DNA of 64,000 nt from Pantoea allii. Its GTDB lineage: Bacteria; Pseudomonadota; Gammaproteobacteria; Enterobacterales; Enterobacteriaceae. The notes under the pieces were generated by a model, which had not been told where the DNA came from, did no database searches, and saw only the letters and a list, made by a program, of their open reading frames with translations. The translations under genes and the position numbers were made by a program. Shown here piece by piece: positions 37,255 to 46,291 of the stretch. The stretch's first letter is position 1, and every line of letters starts with the position of its first letter. Where the stretch lies: the NCBI RefSeq assembly GCF_002307475.1, contig NZ_NTMH01000003.1, positions 310,001-374,000 of the forward strand, read 5' to 3'.

Positions 37255-37268
37255 TGAGACCGGTCTCA
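37255..37268. promoter_or_regulatory. palindromic operator 1 of the LacI-type regulator
   Basis: TGAGACCGGTCTCA, a perfect 14-bp palindrome with central CG, as bound by LacI-family repressors. It lies just past a candidate promoter (TTGACG at 37212, TAATAT at 37236), so binding would block initiation or early elongation. Confidence 0.85.
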
Positions 37269-37299
37269 CAACAAGCACCGGTTTCATTTTACGCCTCAC

Positions 37300-37313
37300 T
37301 GAGACCGGTCTCA
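37300..37313. promoter_or_regulatory. palindromic operator 2 of the LacI-type regulator
   Basis: A second exact copy of TGAGACCGGTCTCA, 45 bp centre-to-centre from the first, near four helical turns, so the two repressor dimers may cooperate or loop the DNA. It is 60 bp before the binding-protein start. Confidence 0.85.
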
Positions 37314-37372
37314 ATATAATATCACCGGCTAAGTGGACTCTGACGTTTCACCTGCACAATCGGAAGAGCTTT

Positions 37373-38194
37373 ATGACATCGCATAAACGTTTACCCTCTT
37401 TATCCGCAGCCCTGTTTGGCATTGCTGTAATGCTCTCAGCCAGCTTCAGTGCACACGCGGCAAGTGATAACAATCCGTATGGCTTAATCGAACCGGGGCA
37501 CCTGCGTGTCGCCAGTCTGGGTGATTCAAAGCCTTATACCTTTACGGACAAAAACGGCAATTTCACCGGTTTTGACGTCGAATTTTTCAGAAATGTGGCC
37601 CATCGCATCGGGATCGATAAGGTGGATTTCGTTGGGCAAGATTTCTCCGCCATCCTGCCCGCCGTCGCCAATGGGCAATATGACGCGGGCGTAGCCGCAA
37701 TCGGCATTACCCCCGCCCGTGAAAAAACCGTGGATTTCTCGACAGGTTATCTGGCGGGTTATTTGACGGTGTTAACGCGCAGTGATTCTGGCGTGAAAAA
37801 TGTCGAGACGCTGGCCCATAAGCGACTTGGCGTGATTCAGGGAACGCTGCAGGAAACCTATGCGCTGCAGCACTTTAAACAGACCGACCTGGTTCGGTTT
37901 CCTGACAACAACGCGGCGGTTTCCGCGCTGAATAACGGCACGCTTGATGCCACCTTCCTTGATTATGAAGCCGCCAAAGATTATGCCGCGCGCTTCAATC
38001 TGGTCATGGCCGCGAATATCCCTTCTTTTGATGCGCCTGCCGGGGTGGCGATAGCCAAAAACAAGCCAGCGTTCAAAGCGGCGCTGGATAAAGCCATTAA
38101 AGATGCGATGCAGGATGGCACCTGGGAAAAGCTCTATGAGAAGTGGTTCCCAGGCTCGCCGATGCCTGCACAGTACCTGCCCCAGCACCCTTAA
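37373..38194 (+). CDS. amino-acid-type ABC transporter substrate-binding protein
   Basis: A periplasmic binding protein of the polar amino acid (family 3) class. The 273-residue precursor has a Sec signal ('[18 protein letters not shown]') and '[37 protein letters not shown]', '[30 protein letters not shown]' and '[11 protein letters not shown]'. GGAAGAG precedes ATG 37373; the upstream extension of the frame covers the operators. It is first in a five-gene operon under LacI control. The ligand is not evident; an amino acid conjugate or opine-like compound would fit the enzymes downstream. Confidence 0.88.
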   Translation: MTSHKRLPSLSAALFGIAVMLSASFSAHAASDNNPYGLIEPGHLRVASLGDSKPYTFTDKNGNFTGFDVEFFRNVAHRIGIDKVDFVGQDFSAILPAVANGQYDAGVAAIGITPAREKTVDFSTGYLAGYLTVLTRSDSGVKNVETLAHKRLGVIQGTLQETYALQHFKQTDLVRFPDNNAAVSALNNGTLDATFLDYEAAKDYAARFNLVMAANIPSFDAPAGVAIAKNKPAFKAALDKAIKDAMQDGTWEKLYEKWFPGSPMPAQYLPQHP

Positions 38195-38267
38195 TCGCCG
38201 CGCACGTTGTGCGTGTGAATGTACCTGGTGATGGACCCTGTCTGTCACCCGCAAAAGAGAATCGGCT

Positions 38268-39074
38268 ATGGATCTCATTACTATTCTTTCGCGTACCTTC
38301 TTCGATATCCCTGCGATGATGGACGTCCTGCCCCAGTTGCTGGCAACGGGGCTGGTTAACACCATGATCATCTCGGTGTCGGCCACGCTACTTGGCACCT
38401 TTTTCGGCCTGATCCTGGCGCTGATGGGGATCTCACCTTCGCGCTGGCTGCGCCTGCCTGCCCGGCTGTATACCGACTTGTTTCGCGGCCTGCCTTCCAT
38501 CCTCACCATTTTGCTTATTGGTCAGGGGCTGGCGCGTTTCAGCTACCAGTTATTTGGCCCCACGCCTTATCCCCTCGGCATCTTTGCCCTAAGCCTGATT
38601 GCAAGTGCCTATATGGGTGAAATCTTTCGTGCGGGTATTCAGAGCATCGAACAGGGGCAGATGGAAGCCTGTCGGGCGCTGGGCATGAGTTATAGCCGGG
38701 CCATGCGGCTGGTGATCATTCCACAGGGCATCCGGCGTGTATTACCCGCCATCGTGAACCAGTTTATCGCCATCATCAAAGACTCTTCACTGGTGTATCT
38801 GCTGGGGCTGATGACTTATCAGCGAGAGCTGTTCCGGGTAGGCCAGGATGCTGCGGTACTCAGCGGCAACCTGTCTCCCCTGATGCTGGCCGGCCTGTTT
38901 TATCTGGTGATTACCGTGCCACTCACGCACGCCGTGAACCACATCGATATCCGTTACCGCACCGGACGCCGTCGTGCTGCGGCCCCTCAAAGCGGTTTAA
39001 AAGAAATCGATGAAGTGGATGTAAAACGGGCGGTCGCGCCCACTGCCTCTCTGACCAGCGGACAAGGACATTAA
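38268..39074 (+). CDS. amino-acid-type ABC transporter permease
   Basis: A 268-residue HisM/GlnP-type permease. It has five or so membrane segments, the N-terminal '[26 protein letters not shown]', the EAA loop '[49 protein letters not shown]' and a hydrophilic C-terminal extension of about 35 residues. Only one permease gene is present, so the channel is presumably a homodimer. It starts 73 bp after the binding protein and is followed by the ATPase gene after 1 bp. Confidence 0.92.
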   Translation: MDLITILSRTFFDIPAMMDVLPQLLATGLVNTMIISVSATLLGTFFGLILALMGISPSRWLRLPARLYTDLFRGLPSILTILLIGQGLARFSYQLFGPTPYPLGIFALSLIASAYMGEIFRAGIQSIEQGQMEACRALGMSYSRAMRLVIIPQGIRRVLPAIVNQFIAIIKDSSLVYLLGLMTYQRELFRVGQDAAVLSGNLSPLMLAGLFYLVITVPLTHAVNHIDIRYRTGRRRAAAPQSGLKEIDEVDVKRAVAPTASLTSGQGH

Positions 39075-39075
39075 C

Positions 39076-39822
39076 ATGGCAACCTCTTCTGCCTTTCATG
39101 GCGCAAGCCTTGAGCTGCGCAATCTGACCCTGGCATACGGCCCGATTGAAGTGCTGCGCAATGTGTCGTTAGCCATCGCCCCCGGCACCACGACCTGCAT
39201 TATCGGCCCTTCCGGTTCGGGAAAATCGACGTTACTGCGGGGCATCAACCGCCTGCATGAACCGAAAAGCGGCGATGTTTTACTCGCCGGCCGCTCGGTA
39301 TTAAAAGACAAACCCGATGCGCTGCGACTGCGCATCGGCATGGTGTTTCAACACTTCAATTTGTTCCCCGACCACAGCGCGCTGGAAAACGTGGCGCTGG
39401 CACCGTGGAAAGTCAAAGGCCAGCCGAAAGCGAAGGCGCTGAGCATTGCCAGGCAACGTCTGGCCGAAGTGGGATTAGCACAACGCACCGATCATCGACC
39501 GCGCGATCTTTCCGGGGGGCAGCAACAACGCGTGGCCATCGCCAGGGCGCTGGCGATGGAACCAGAAGTGATGCTGTTTGACGAAGCCACCTCCGCACTC
39601 GACCCCGAACTGGTGAAAGGCGTACTGACGCTGATGGCCGAGCTGTGTCAGCGCGGCATGACAATGGTGGTGGTGACGCATGAGATGGGATTCGCCCGAC
39701 GCGTTGCCGACCAGGTGGTATTTATGGACGAAGGCGAGATCGTCGAAGCCGGCACGCCCGAGCAACTGTTTGAACGTCCCCAGTCTGCCCGTTTACAGCG
39801 ATTTTTATCGGAGGTGCTCTGA
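39076..39822 (+). CDS. amino-acid-type ABC transporter ATPase
   Basis: A 248-residue GlnQ/HisP-type ATPase. Walker A is '[17 protein letters not shown]', the Q-loop '[23 protein letters not shown]', the signature '[19 protein letters not shown]', Walker B '[16 protein letters not shown]' and the switch '[14 protein letters not shown]'. All catalytic motifs are intact. It ends in a 1-base overlap with the next gene's start codon. Confidence 0.95.
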   Translation: MATSSAFHGASLELRNLTLAYGPIEVLRNVSLAIAPGTTTCIIGPSGSGKSTLLRGINRLHEPKSGDVLLAGRSVLKDKPDALRLRIGMVFQHFNLFPDHSALENVALAPWKVKGQPKAKALSIARQRLAEVGLAQRTDHRPRDLSGGQQQRVAIARALAMEPEVMLFDEATSALDPELVKGVLTLMAELCQRGMTMVVVTHEMGFARRVADQVVFMDEGEIVEAGTPEQLFERPQSARLQRFLSEVL

Positions 39823-40895
39823 TGTCACATTCTACCGTTTCAGGCCCTGTCCGCACGGCGCTGGTGGGTTTTGGTATTGCCGGAAACGTCTTTCATGCCC
39901 CGCTGCTAGCGCACAATGCCGATTACCGGCTTGACGTGATTGTCAGTCGCGATGAACAGCGCGTGGCATCCGCCCAGCAAGGTTACCCGCAGGCACGGAT
40001 TGTGCCGGACTGGCCTTCGCTGATGCAGCTTATCGACAGCGGTGAAATCGCCCTGGATCTCATCGTGCTGGCCACACCACCTGCACAACATCGTGAACAG
40101 GCTTTGCAGGCCAGTATGCGCGACATTCATCTGGTGGTGGACAAACCCTTCGCCCCTGACGTCGAGGCAGCAGAAGCGATGATCAGCGCTGCCCGTCAAG
40201 CCAATACCTTGCTGACGGTCTTTCACAATCGCCGTTGGGATGGGGATTTTCTGACGCTTAAGCGCCTGGTGCAGGAAGAGGCGTTTGGCACTGTAAGAAG
40301 TTTTGAATCCCGCTTTGAATGGTGGCGACCTGAGGGGTTTGGCAACTGGCGTGACACGGTGTCCCTTGCGCAAGGCGGCGGCCTGCTGCTGGATCTCGGC
40401 AGTCATCTGATTGATCAGGCCATACAGTTATTCGGTCCGGTAGAGGAAGCCAGCGCCGAGTTAGCCCGCTATTCGGGCCAACAGTCGGACACCGACGAGG
40501 ATTGTTTTGTCTCCTTGCTGCATAAAAACGGCGTGCGTTCGCGGCTGTGGATGAATGGTCAGGCTGCCCTGAACGCCCCGCGCTTCCATCTGCTGGGCAG
40601 CAAGCGCGCCTTTACCCACTGGGGACTGGATAACCAGGAGCCACAGCTGGCTGTAGGCATGTCGCCCACGGACAACCAGTACGGCGTTACGCCGCCCGAA
40701 GGTTATCCCCGGATGGGGACCGCGGAGGAAAGCGATGTCGTTATCCTGGAGCGCGGTAACTATCCCGCATTTTATCAATTGCTTGCCAGTGCGCTTTTGC
40801 ATGGCGGCCCACCGCCTGTCGAGACAGATGAGGCGCTTGCGGTACTGAAGCTTATCGATCAGCTTCATCAGCAAAACCGCGTGCGTACTGCCTGA
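39822..40895 (+). CDS. Gfo/Idh/MocA-family NAD(P)-dependent oxidoreductase
   Basis: The N-terminal Rossmann fold 'RTALVGFGIAGNVFHAPLLAHNADYRLDVIVSRD' and the 'VDKPFAPDVEAAEAMISAARQANTLLTVFHNRRWDGDFLTLKRLV' block (with the catalytic-type Lys-Pro) are classic for this family. The 357-residue length is normal; YdgJ-type oxidoreductases are the closest kind that I recognise. Such enzymes oxidise polyols, inositols or sugars. It is translationally coupled to the ATPase gene, so it probably acts on the transported compound. Confidence 0.88.
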   Translation: MSHSTVSGPVRTALVGFGIAGNVFHAPLLAHNADYRLDVIVSRDEQRVASAQQGYPQARIVPDWPSLMQLIDSGEIALDLIVLATPPAQHREQALQASMRDIHLVVDKPFAPDVEAAEAMISAARQANTLLTVFHNRRWDGDFLTLKRLVQEEAFGTVRSFESRFEWWRPEGFGNWRDTVSLAQGGGLLLDLGSHLIDQAIQLFGPVEEASAELARYSGQQSDTDEDCFVSLLHKNGVRSRLWMNGQAALNAPRFHLLGSKRAFTHWGLDNQEPQLAVGMSPTDNQYGVTPPEGYPRMGTAEESDVVILERGNYPAFYQLLASALLHGGPPPVETDEALAVLKLIDQLHQQNRVRTA

Positions 40896-40926
40896 ACGGC
40901 GTAACTTTTTAACAAAGGAATCAATC

Positions 40927-42045
40927 ATGACTGAACAAGCTGTAGTCAAAACCGTTGTTGTACTGGGCGGTGGCGTGCTGGGCGTATCGACCGCCTGGCA
41001 ACTGGCCAAAGCCGGTGCCAGAGTGACGCTGGTAACCGAAGCGGAACTCTGCTCCGGGGCCTCGGGACGTTCACTTTCCTGGCTCAACTCGTCGGGCGAA
41101 CGGTCGCAACCTTATCATGCGCTAAGAATGGCAGGAATTGCGCGTTACCATACCCTGTTTGCACGCCATCCCGATCTCGACTGGCTGCGTTTTGATGGCG
41201 CGCTGTTCTGGGAGGAGGACGATGATGCGGGAACCCTGGCGCGCCATGATTACGAAAAAGCGCATGGCTATGAATCTCTCCTTGTCGATCACACCACAGT
41301 AAATCGTGTTGACCCTCAGGTGAACAGAACCGCCCTTACCCGTGTCGCGATTGCCAATCCGGGTGAAGGCTGGGTCAGCCTGCCCCATCTTATGGAACAT
41401 CTGATTCATGAGTTCAAAGCCTCAGGCGGCGAAGTCGTTGAGCATGCGGGAAAAGCAAGCGTGATCACCACTGCGGGGCGTGCGACAGGCATTCGTAGCG
41501 AAAAGCGCGGTGAGTTTAGCGCAGATTGTGTGCTTGTCGCCTGTGGCCCCTGGACACCCGAGGTGGTTGCGCCGCTTGGCGTGCACATTGCAAACGCGTC
41601 GCCTGTCGCCATGCTGGTCACCAGCACTGCACAAAATCAGGGTTTGCAGATTGTCATGAACACGCCGCGCGCGGCGATACGCCCCAATCCGGGCAACACG
41701 CTGGCGGTTGACCATGACTGGTACGAAGAGGATATCGTTGCGCATGCCGATGGTCAGTACAGCATTGATCAGGCGGTCATCAACCAGTTAATGGCGGAAG
41801 CCGGTAAACTGATTGGTGAGGGTAAACCCCTGGATGCAAAGAGCTGGAAAATCGGGTTAAAGCCGGTTCCGGGTGACGGGGAACCGGTTGTCGGGGAGCT
41901 GAAAAAAGTGCCGGGGTGCTTTGTTGCGTTTACCCATTCGGGCGCAACGCTGGCACTGATTTTGGGCGAGCTTCTCACCGATGAAATACTCAATGGTGTG
42001 CAACATCCGATGCTCGCCACTTTCCGGCCAGAAAGGTTTAGCTAA
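40927..42045 (+). CDS. FAD-dependent amine/amino acid oxidoreductase (DAO family)
   Basis: A 372-residue D-amino acid dehydrogenase/oxidase-like flavoprotein. The FAD-binding motif is 'TVVVLGGGVLGVSTAWQLAKAGARVTLVTEAELCSGASGRSLSWLNSSGER', and the C-terminal FAD loop is 'GLKPVPGDGEPVVGELKKVPGCFVAFTHSGATLALILGELLTDEIL'. It would oxidise a secondary or primary amine to an imine. With an amino-acid-type transporter and a Gfo/Idh/MocA enzyme in the same operon, breakdown of an N-substituted amino acid is a plausible but unproved job. AAGGAA precedes the ATG; the operon ends here. Confidence 0.88.
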   Translation: MTEQAVVKTVVVLGGGVLGVSTAWQLAKAGARVTLVTEAELCSGASGRSLSWLNSSGERSQPYHALRMAGIARYHTLFARHPDLDWLRFDGALFWEEDDDAGTLARHDYEKAHGYESLLVDHTTVNRVDPQVNRTALTRVAIANPGEGWVSLPHLMEHLIHEFKASGGEVVEHAGKASVITTAGRATGIRSEKRGEFSADCVLVACGPWTPEVVAPLGVHIANASPVAMLVTSTAQNQGLQIVMNTPRAAIRPNPGNTLAVDHDWYEEDIVAHADGQYSIDQAVINQLMAEAGKLIGEGKPLDAKSWKIGLKPVPGDGEPVVGELKKVPGCFVAFTHSGATLALILGELLTDEILNGVQHPMLATFRPERFS

Positions 42046-42491
42046 GCCCTTTCCAGCGTCATGGCGGCGATGCGGTGATGGCCGTTATGGCGCTGGATGA
42101 ACGCCCTGAAGCCTGTCACTGCCGTGCATGTCGTTACTGGCGCAGGCTTGATTTTGACTCGCCTGCAGAAAGAGACAAATATCAGGTCTGCTAATCTCGG
42201 TTTCAGCAGTTTTAGCGGCTGTATCTCACACCAGGGCTGTCACGGCGGTCCTGAAAAGCGCCACCGCCAACCCGCTTCGCGCGTTAAAGCACTGTCACGC
42301 CGCGCGGGTGATTCAGAGCAATCTGAATCGCCCCAGCAGAATCGCGCGCTGCTGCGTCGCGCGCCGGTCTTGCCCTTTCCCTCCTGCCTGTTAACCGCCA
42401 GCAGGGTTAAGCATCCTTTTTTCAGTCATCTACACTTTAGCCATTCATTCCCGGCAACCCCTAGCGGTTAGCCCATGCAAAGGACGACACT
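42046..42491. other. gene-free stretch with small hairpins
   Basis: No convincing gene in 446 bp. The longest frame (124 codons from 42097) has a composition unlike the neighbours and no motif. Two hairpins are visible: GATTCAGA-GCAA-TCTGAATC at 42310-42329 and TTAACC-N8-GGTTAA at 42391-42410, the latter followed by six Ts (42417-42422) and possibly ending the upstream operon. The curA promoter must also lie here. Confidence 0.5.
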
Positions 42492-43523
42492 ATGACTGAA
42501 CAATCGACAACAAATCACGCCTGGCTTCTGGCTTCACGCCCACAGGGTGAACCAACGGAAGAGAATTTCCGTTATGTTGCGCAGCCGACGCCGGAGATTA
42601 AAGACGGCGAGATCTTACTGCGGACGATTTATCTGTCACTGGACCCTTACATGCGTGGTCGCATGGATGAGGGAAAATCGTACGCGCCACCGGCTGAGCT
42701 GGATCAACCGATGGTCGGCGGTACGGTATGTCAGGTCGCTGCATCCAAAAACAGTGAGTTTAAAGAGGGCGACTGGGTACTTTGCCAAAGTGGCTGGCAG
42801 GAATATGCGGTTTCTGATGGCAAAGATGTTGCCCGTCTGGATAACAATCTGCCCCATCCTTCCTGGGCGCTGGGTATTCTGGGCATGCCCGGTTTTACCG
42901 CCTATATGGGATTAATGGACATCGGTCAGCCGAAAGAAGGTGAAACCCTCGTGGTCGCCGCCGCAACCGGTCCTGTGGGTGCCACTGTGGGTCAGTTAGG
43001 TAAAATGAAAGGCTGTCGCGTGGTGGGCGTGGCGGGCGGCGAGGAAAAATGCCGTCATGCTGTAGAAAACCTGGGGTTCGATGCCTGTATCAACCACCAC
43101 AGCCCGGACTTTGAAGAACAGCTTAAAAACGCCTGTCCGGACGGCATCGATATCTATTTCGAAAACGTCGGTGGCAAAGTGTTTGACGCCGTCTTCCCGC
43201 TGTTAAACACCGCCGCGCGCGTGCCGGTCTGCGGTCTGGTTTCCGCCTACAGCCAGAAAGCACTCCCTGCCGGTCCGGACAGAACCTCGCTGATTATGGC
43301 GGGCATCCTGAAACGTCGCATTCGTATGCAGGGTTTCATTATTTTCCAGGATTACGGCCATCGTTATCCCGAATTCCTGAAAGCCATGACGCCGTTGGTT
43401 GAGAGCAAAAAAATTCAGTATCGTGAACACGTGATTGAGGGCCTTGAACAGGCCCCCAAAGCCTTTATCGATATGCTGAACGGCAAAAACTTCGGAAAAA
43501 CCGTGGTTAAAGTCGCCTCGTAA
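42492..43523 (+). CDS. curA: CurA-like NADPH-dependent MDR-family reductase
   Basis: A 343-residue zinc-free medium-chain reductase. 'YLSLDPYMRGRMDEGKSYAPP', 'GMPGFTAYMGLMDIGQPKEGETLVVAAATGPVGATVGQLGKMKGCRVVGVAGG' and 'DIYFENVGGKVFDAVFPLLN' are the marks of the CurA/YncB/prostaglandin-reductase group, which reduce C=C bonds of enones (curcumin, alkenals) with NADPH. It is monocistronic and followed by a strong bidirectional terminator. Confidence 0.9.
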   Translation: MTEQSTTNHAWLLASRPQGEPTEENFRYVAQPTPEIKDGEILLRTIYLSLDPYMRGRMDEGKSYAPPAELDQPMVGGTVCQVAASKNSEFKEGDWVLCQSGWQEYAVSDGKDVARLDNNLPHPSWALGILGMPGFTAYMGLMDIGQPKEGETLVVAAATGPVGATVGQLGKMKGCRVVGVAGGEEKCRHAVENLGFDACINHHSPDFEEQLKNACPDGIDIYFENVGGKVFDAVFPLLNTAARVPVCGLVSAYSQKALPAGPDRTSLIMAGILKRRIRMQGFIIFQDYGHRYPEFLKAMTPLVESKKIQYREHVIEGLEQAPKAFIDMLNGKNFGKTVVKVAS

Positions 43524-43542
43524 ACCAGCCGATCCTGTAAAA

Positions 43543-43572
43543 ATGCAACGTCCCTGACGTTGCATTTTTTTT
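43543..43572. terminator. bidirectional rho-independent terminator
   Basis: ATGCAACGT-CCCTG-ACGTTGCAT with AAAA before and TTTTTTT after. It serves the curA transcript and, in the other direction, the sugar operon ending at 43571. Confidence 0.9.
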
Positions 43573-44431
43573 ATCTGATCGGGCGTGAGACGTGCTCTGC
43601 CGCAGCATCGTTGGCGGTTGCTACCGCGTGCGCAAGGCTGTTGCCATCATTAAGCGCCTTGCACAAGACGCCCATGAAGCAGTCACCCGCGCCGTGCGTG
43701 CTGACCAGCGTAATCTGACGGGCAGGCAGGCTGTGCGTTTCGCCGGCTTCGCTGAAAGCCACGCCATGTTCCCCTGCCGTGACCACAACACGACTGAAAC
43801 GTGATGCCAGCTGCTCTGCCGCCTGTCTGGCTGACAGCAGATCGGTCACCGCTACGCCGCTCATATCCCGGGCTTCAACCGCATTCACCACCAGCAACTC
43901 GACGCAGCGTTCAAATTCGGCAGAGAGCTGGCGAGCCGGGGCGGCATTAATGCATACCGGAATACGCTGCTGCCGCGCAGCCTGCGCCGCCGCCAGATTC
44001 ACCGCTTCCGGCACTTCATTTTGCAACACCAGCATCGACACATCCTGCCAGAAACCGGCCTGCATGAACGGCTCCGCCGCTATGTGCTGATTGGCATTGG
44101 ATACCACCACCGCACCATAGTCGCCTTCCGCGTCGGTAATCGCCACGCTCATGCCAGACGGGACATCGTTAATCGTTGCGACCGAATCGGTGTTAACCCC
44201 GGCCTGACGCAGCGTATTCAGTAAAAACACACCCTGTTCATCGGCCCCTACGGCCCCGATAAAACGTACATCTGCGCCAGCGTTGGCTGCCGCTATCGCC
44301 TGGTTACCGCCTTTACCACCAAACTTGTAGTGGCAGGCGTTTCCCATCACCGTTTCGCCCTTTTCAGGCCGATGATGGGCATCCAGCATAATGTCGTAAT
44401 GAAGACTGCCGGTAACTGCAATTTTACTCAT
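43571..44431 (-). CDS. PfkB/ribokinase-family sugar kinase
   Basis: A 286-residue ribokinase-like kinase. Motif 1 is 'GGKGGNQAIAAANAGADVRFIGAVGADEQG'; motif 2, 'THGAGDCFMGVLCKAL', contains the catalytic Asp (GAGD). It would phosphorylate the sugar or sugar derivative imported by the adjacent transporter. It is the last gene of a six-gene minus-strand operon, 2 bp after the RpiR-type regulator. Compared with ribokinase it is short at the C-terminus. Confidence 0.88.
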   Translation of the reverse strand: MSKIAVTGSLHYDIMLDAHHRPEKGETVMGNACHYKFGGKGGNQAIAAANAGADVRFIGAVGADEQGVFLLNTLRQAGVNTDSVATINDVPSGMSVAITDAEGDYGAVVVSNANQHIAAEPFMQAGFWQDVSMLVLQNEVPEAVNLAAAQAARQQRIPVCINAAPARQLSAEFERCVELLVVNAVEARDMSGVAVTDLLSARQAAEQLASRFSRVVVTAGEHGVAFSEAGETHSLPARQITLVSTHGAGDCFMGVLCKALNDGNSLAHAVATANDAAAEHVSRPIR

Positions 44432-44433
44432 GC

Positions 44434-45291
44434 TCAGAATTCCCGCAGATCCTGAACCGCATGCTGGGTTTTGATCAGGTTTTTCTCCGCCCGCTTTAAA
44501 TCCTTTTTCGCGATAGCCACGAACAGCGCATCCAGTATATTTAACTGGGCAATTCGTGATGCGGCATTTTCACCTAATAGATGCGATCCCTGAGAAGTTG
44601 AATTAAGTACCACATGCGCATGACGCGCAACAGGCGACTCGGCGTAATTCGTAATCACAATCACTCTGGCACCGTTACGGGCGGCTAATTTAACCGGATC
44701 GTTCACAGCACGCGTGGCACCGGAGTGACTGATGGCGATAACCACATCATCATCAGATAACACTGCCGCAGACATCAGCATTATATGGGCATCATCATAA
44801 GCGGTGGATTTAATCCCAATCTTAAGCATCTTGTGGGAAAGATCGCGCGCAACCGTTGCCGATCCGCCCACGGCATAAAGATCGATATGACGAGCCTTAA
44901 AAATAATCTCTGCCGCACGGTTAAATTCAGAGACATCTAAAACCGACAGGGTTTCTTCAATGGCCTGAATTGAGGTTCTGAATACTTTCGCCAGTAACTG
45001 TTCCGATGAATCATCGGGCTCAATTTCCGCATGCAAACCTGCCACTTCAGAGGCGTTATAATAAATTAAACTGCTTCTGAAATTTCTGAATCCTGTGAAG
45101 TTAAGCTTTTTCGTGATCTTAACCACCATTGCTTCCGATACACCGTTTTCCTGCGCGATCTCTTTTAACGACGTTTGTTCGGTAATATCGGTTCTGGCAG
45201 TGATTGCCTCAATAACCCGCCGTTCTAACGGCGTCAGTTGAGGTAATCGCATACGTATCTGAGCGCCAATGGCTCGCGGATCTTGCTTCAT
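44434..45291 (-). CDS. RpiR-family (HTH plus SIS domain) regulator
   Basis: The 285-residue protein has an N-terminal HTH_6 domain ('LTPLERRVIEAITARTDITEQTSLKEIAQENGVSEAMVVKITKKLNFTGFRNF') and a C-terminal SIS phosphosugar-binding domain ('IDLYAVGGSATVARDLSHKMLKIGIKSTAYDD', 'VVIAISHSGATRAVNDPVKLAARNGARVIVITNY'). Such regulators respond to sugar phosphates. Its gene overlaps the permease gene by 1 base, inside the operon it presumably controls. Confidence 0.92.
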   Translation of the reverse strand: MKQDPRAIGAQIRMRLPQLTPLERRVIEAITARTDITEQTSLKEIAQENGVSEAMVVKITKKLNFTGFRNFRSSLIYYNASEVAGLHAEIEPDDSSEQLLAKVFRTSIQAIEETLSVLDVSEFNRAAEIIFKARHIDLYAVGGSATVARDLSHKMLKIGIKSTAYDDAHIMLMSAAVLSDDDVVIAISHSGATRAVNDPVKLAARNGARVIVITNYAESPVARHAHVVLNSTSQGSHLLGENAASRIAQLNILDALFVAIAKKDLKRAEKNLIKTQHAVQDLREF

Positions 45292-46262
45292 TACTTGCCT
45301 CGGGTCGCTCGGTCAATCAACATCGCTATGATAATAATAAGACCCGTAGCGAGCAATTGATAAAACGCCTGAATATTAAGCAAGGTCAGACCGTTACGCA
45401 GCGCCCCCAAAATAATCACCCCAATCAGGGTGCCAAAGATACTGCCTTTGCCGCCCATTAATGACGCGCCGCCAATGGCCGCAGCGGCGATGGCGTCCAG
45501 CTCCCACAGGTTGCCGATGGTCGGTTCCGCCGCGCCCAGGCGACCAATCAGAATCAGCGATGCCAGAGAGGCCAGCATGCCTGAGATCACGTACACCGTG
45601 ACTTTGGTTCGTTTGACCGGCACACCGGCCACACGAGCCGCCTCTTCATTGCCGCCAATCGCCAGAATGTACTCACCCAACGGGGTTTTGTTCATTACCG
45701 TCCACAGGCAGAGGGCAATCACGGCCACCACGACGATGGGCGTTGGCACACCGAACACCGTGCTGTTAATCAGGCTGCGGAACGACATCGGAATACCAAA
45801 GACCGGATTGCCGCCGGTGTAGATCAGCGCGATGGCACGAAACAGCGACAAGCCGCCCAGCGTCACGATAAAGGGTTGCAGCCCGGCATAGGCGATAAGC
45901 GTACCGCTGAAAATACCGCTCAGTGCGCCAATGCCCAGCGTGGCGATAACCGCCAGGGGCACAGGCACGCCAGAGACCATGAGCGTTGCGCCAAACACGG
46001 CAGAGAGTGCGGCGGTTGGCCCGACCGATAAATCAATACCGCCTGAAATAATCACCAGCGTCATGCCCAGAGCAATCAAGGCATTAATCGAAGATTGCTG
46101 CAAAATATTCAACAGATTCGGGACAGTAAAAAATACCGGCGACAGGAAAGAGAATGTCACCACAATAATCAGTAAGCCAATTAAGGTTCCGGCATCGCGC
46201 AGGTTAAATTTCAACAGCGGTGATGCACGGCCAACCGGCTGCATATTTGTTTCAGTCGTCAT
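45291..46262 (-). CDS. ribose-type ABC transporter permease (RbsC-like)
   Basis: A 323-residue permease with about eight to ten membrane segments. Signatures are 'QQSSINALIALGMTLVIISGGIDLSVGPTAALSAVFGA', 'YILAIGGNEEAARVAGVPVKRTKVTVYVISGMLASLASLI' and 'GVIILGALRNGLTLLNIQAFYQLLATGLIIIIAMLIDR', all typical of the RbsC/AraH/XylH group. Follows the ATPase gene by 29 bp. Confidence 0.93.
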   Translation of the reverse strand: MTTETNMQPVGRASPLLKFNLRDAGTLIGLLIIVVTFSFLSPVFFTVPNLLNILQQSSINALIALGMTLVIISGGIDLSVGPTAALSAVFGATLMVSGVPVPLAVIATLGIGALSGIFSGTLIAYAGLQPFIVTLGGLSLFRAIALIYTGGNPVFGIPMSFRSLINSTVFGVPTPIVVVAVIALCLWTVMNKTPLGEYILAIGGNEEAARVAGVPVKRTKVTVYVISGMLASLASLILIGRLGAAEPTIGNLWELDAIAAAAIGGASLMGGKGSIFGTLIGVIILGALRNGLTLLNIQAFYQLLATGLIIIIAMLIDRATRGK

Positions 46263-46291
46263 AGTGATAACCTTTATAGAGAGGTGTTCGC

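Noticed and set aside
42097-42471. 124-codon frame between the FAD oxidoreductase and curA
   Set aside because: No motif or ribosome site; composition looks random. Treated as non-coding.
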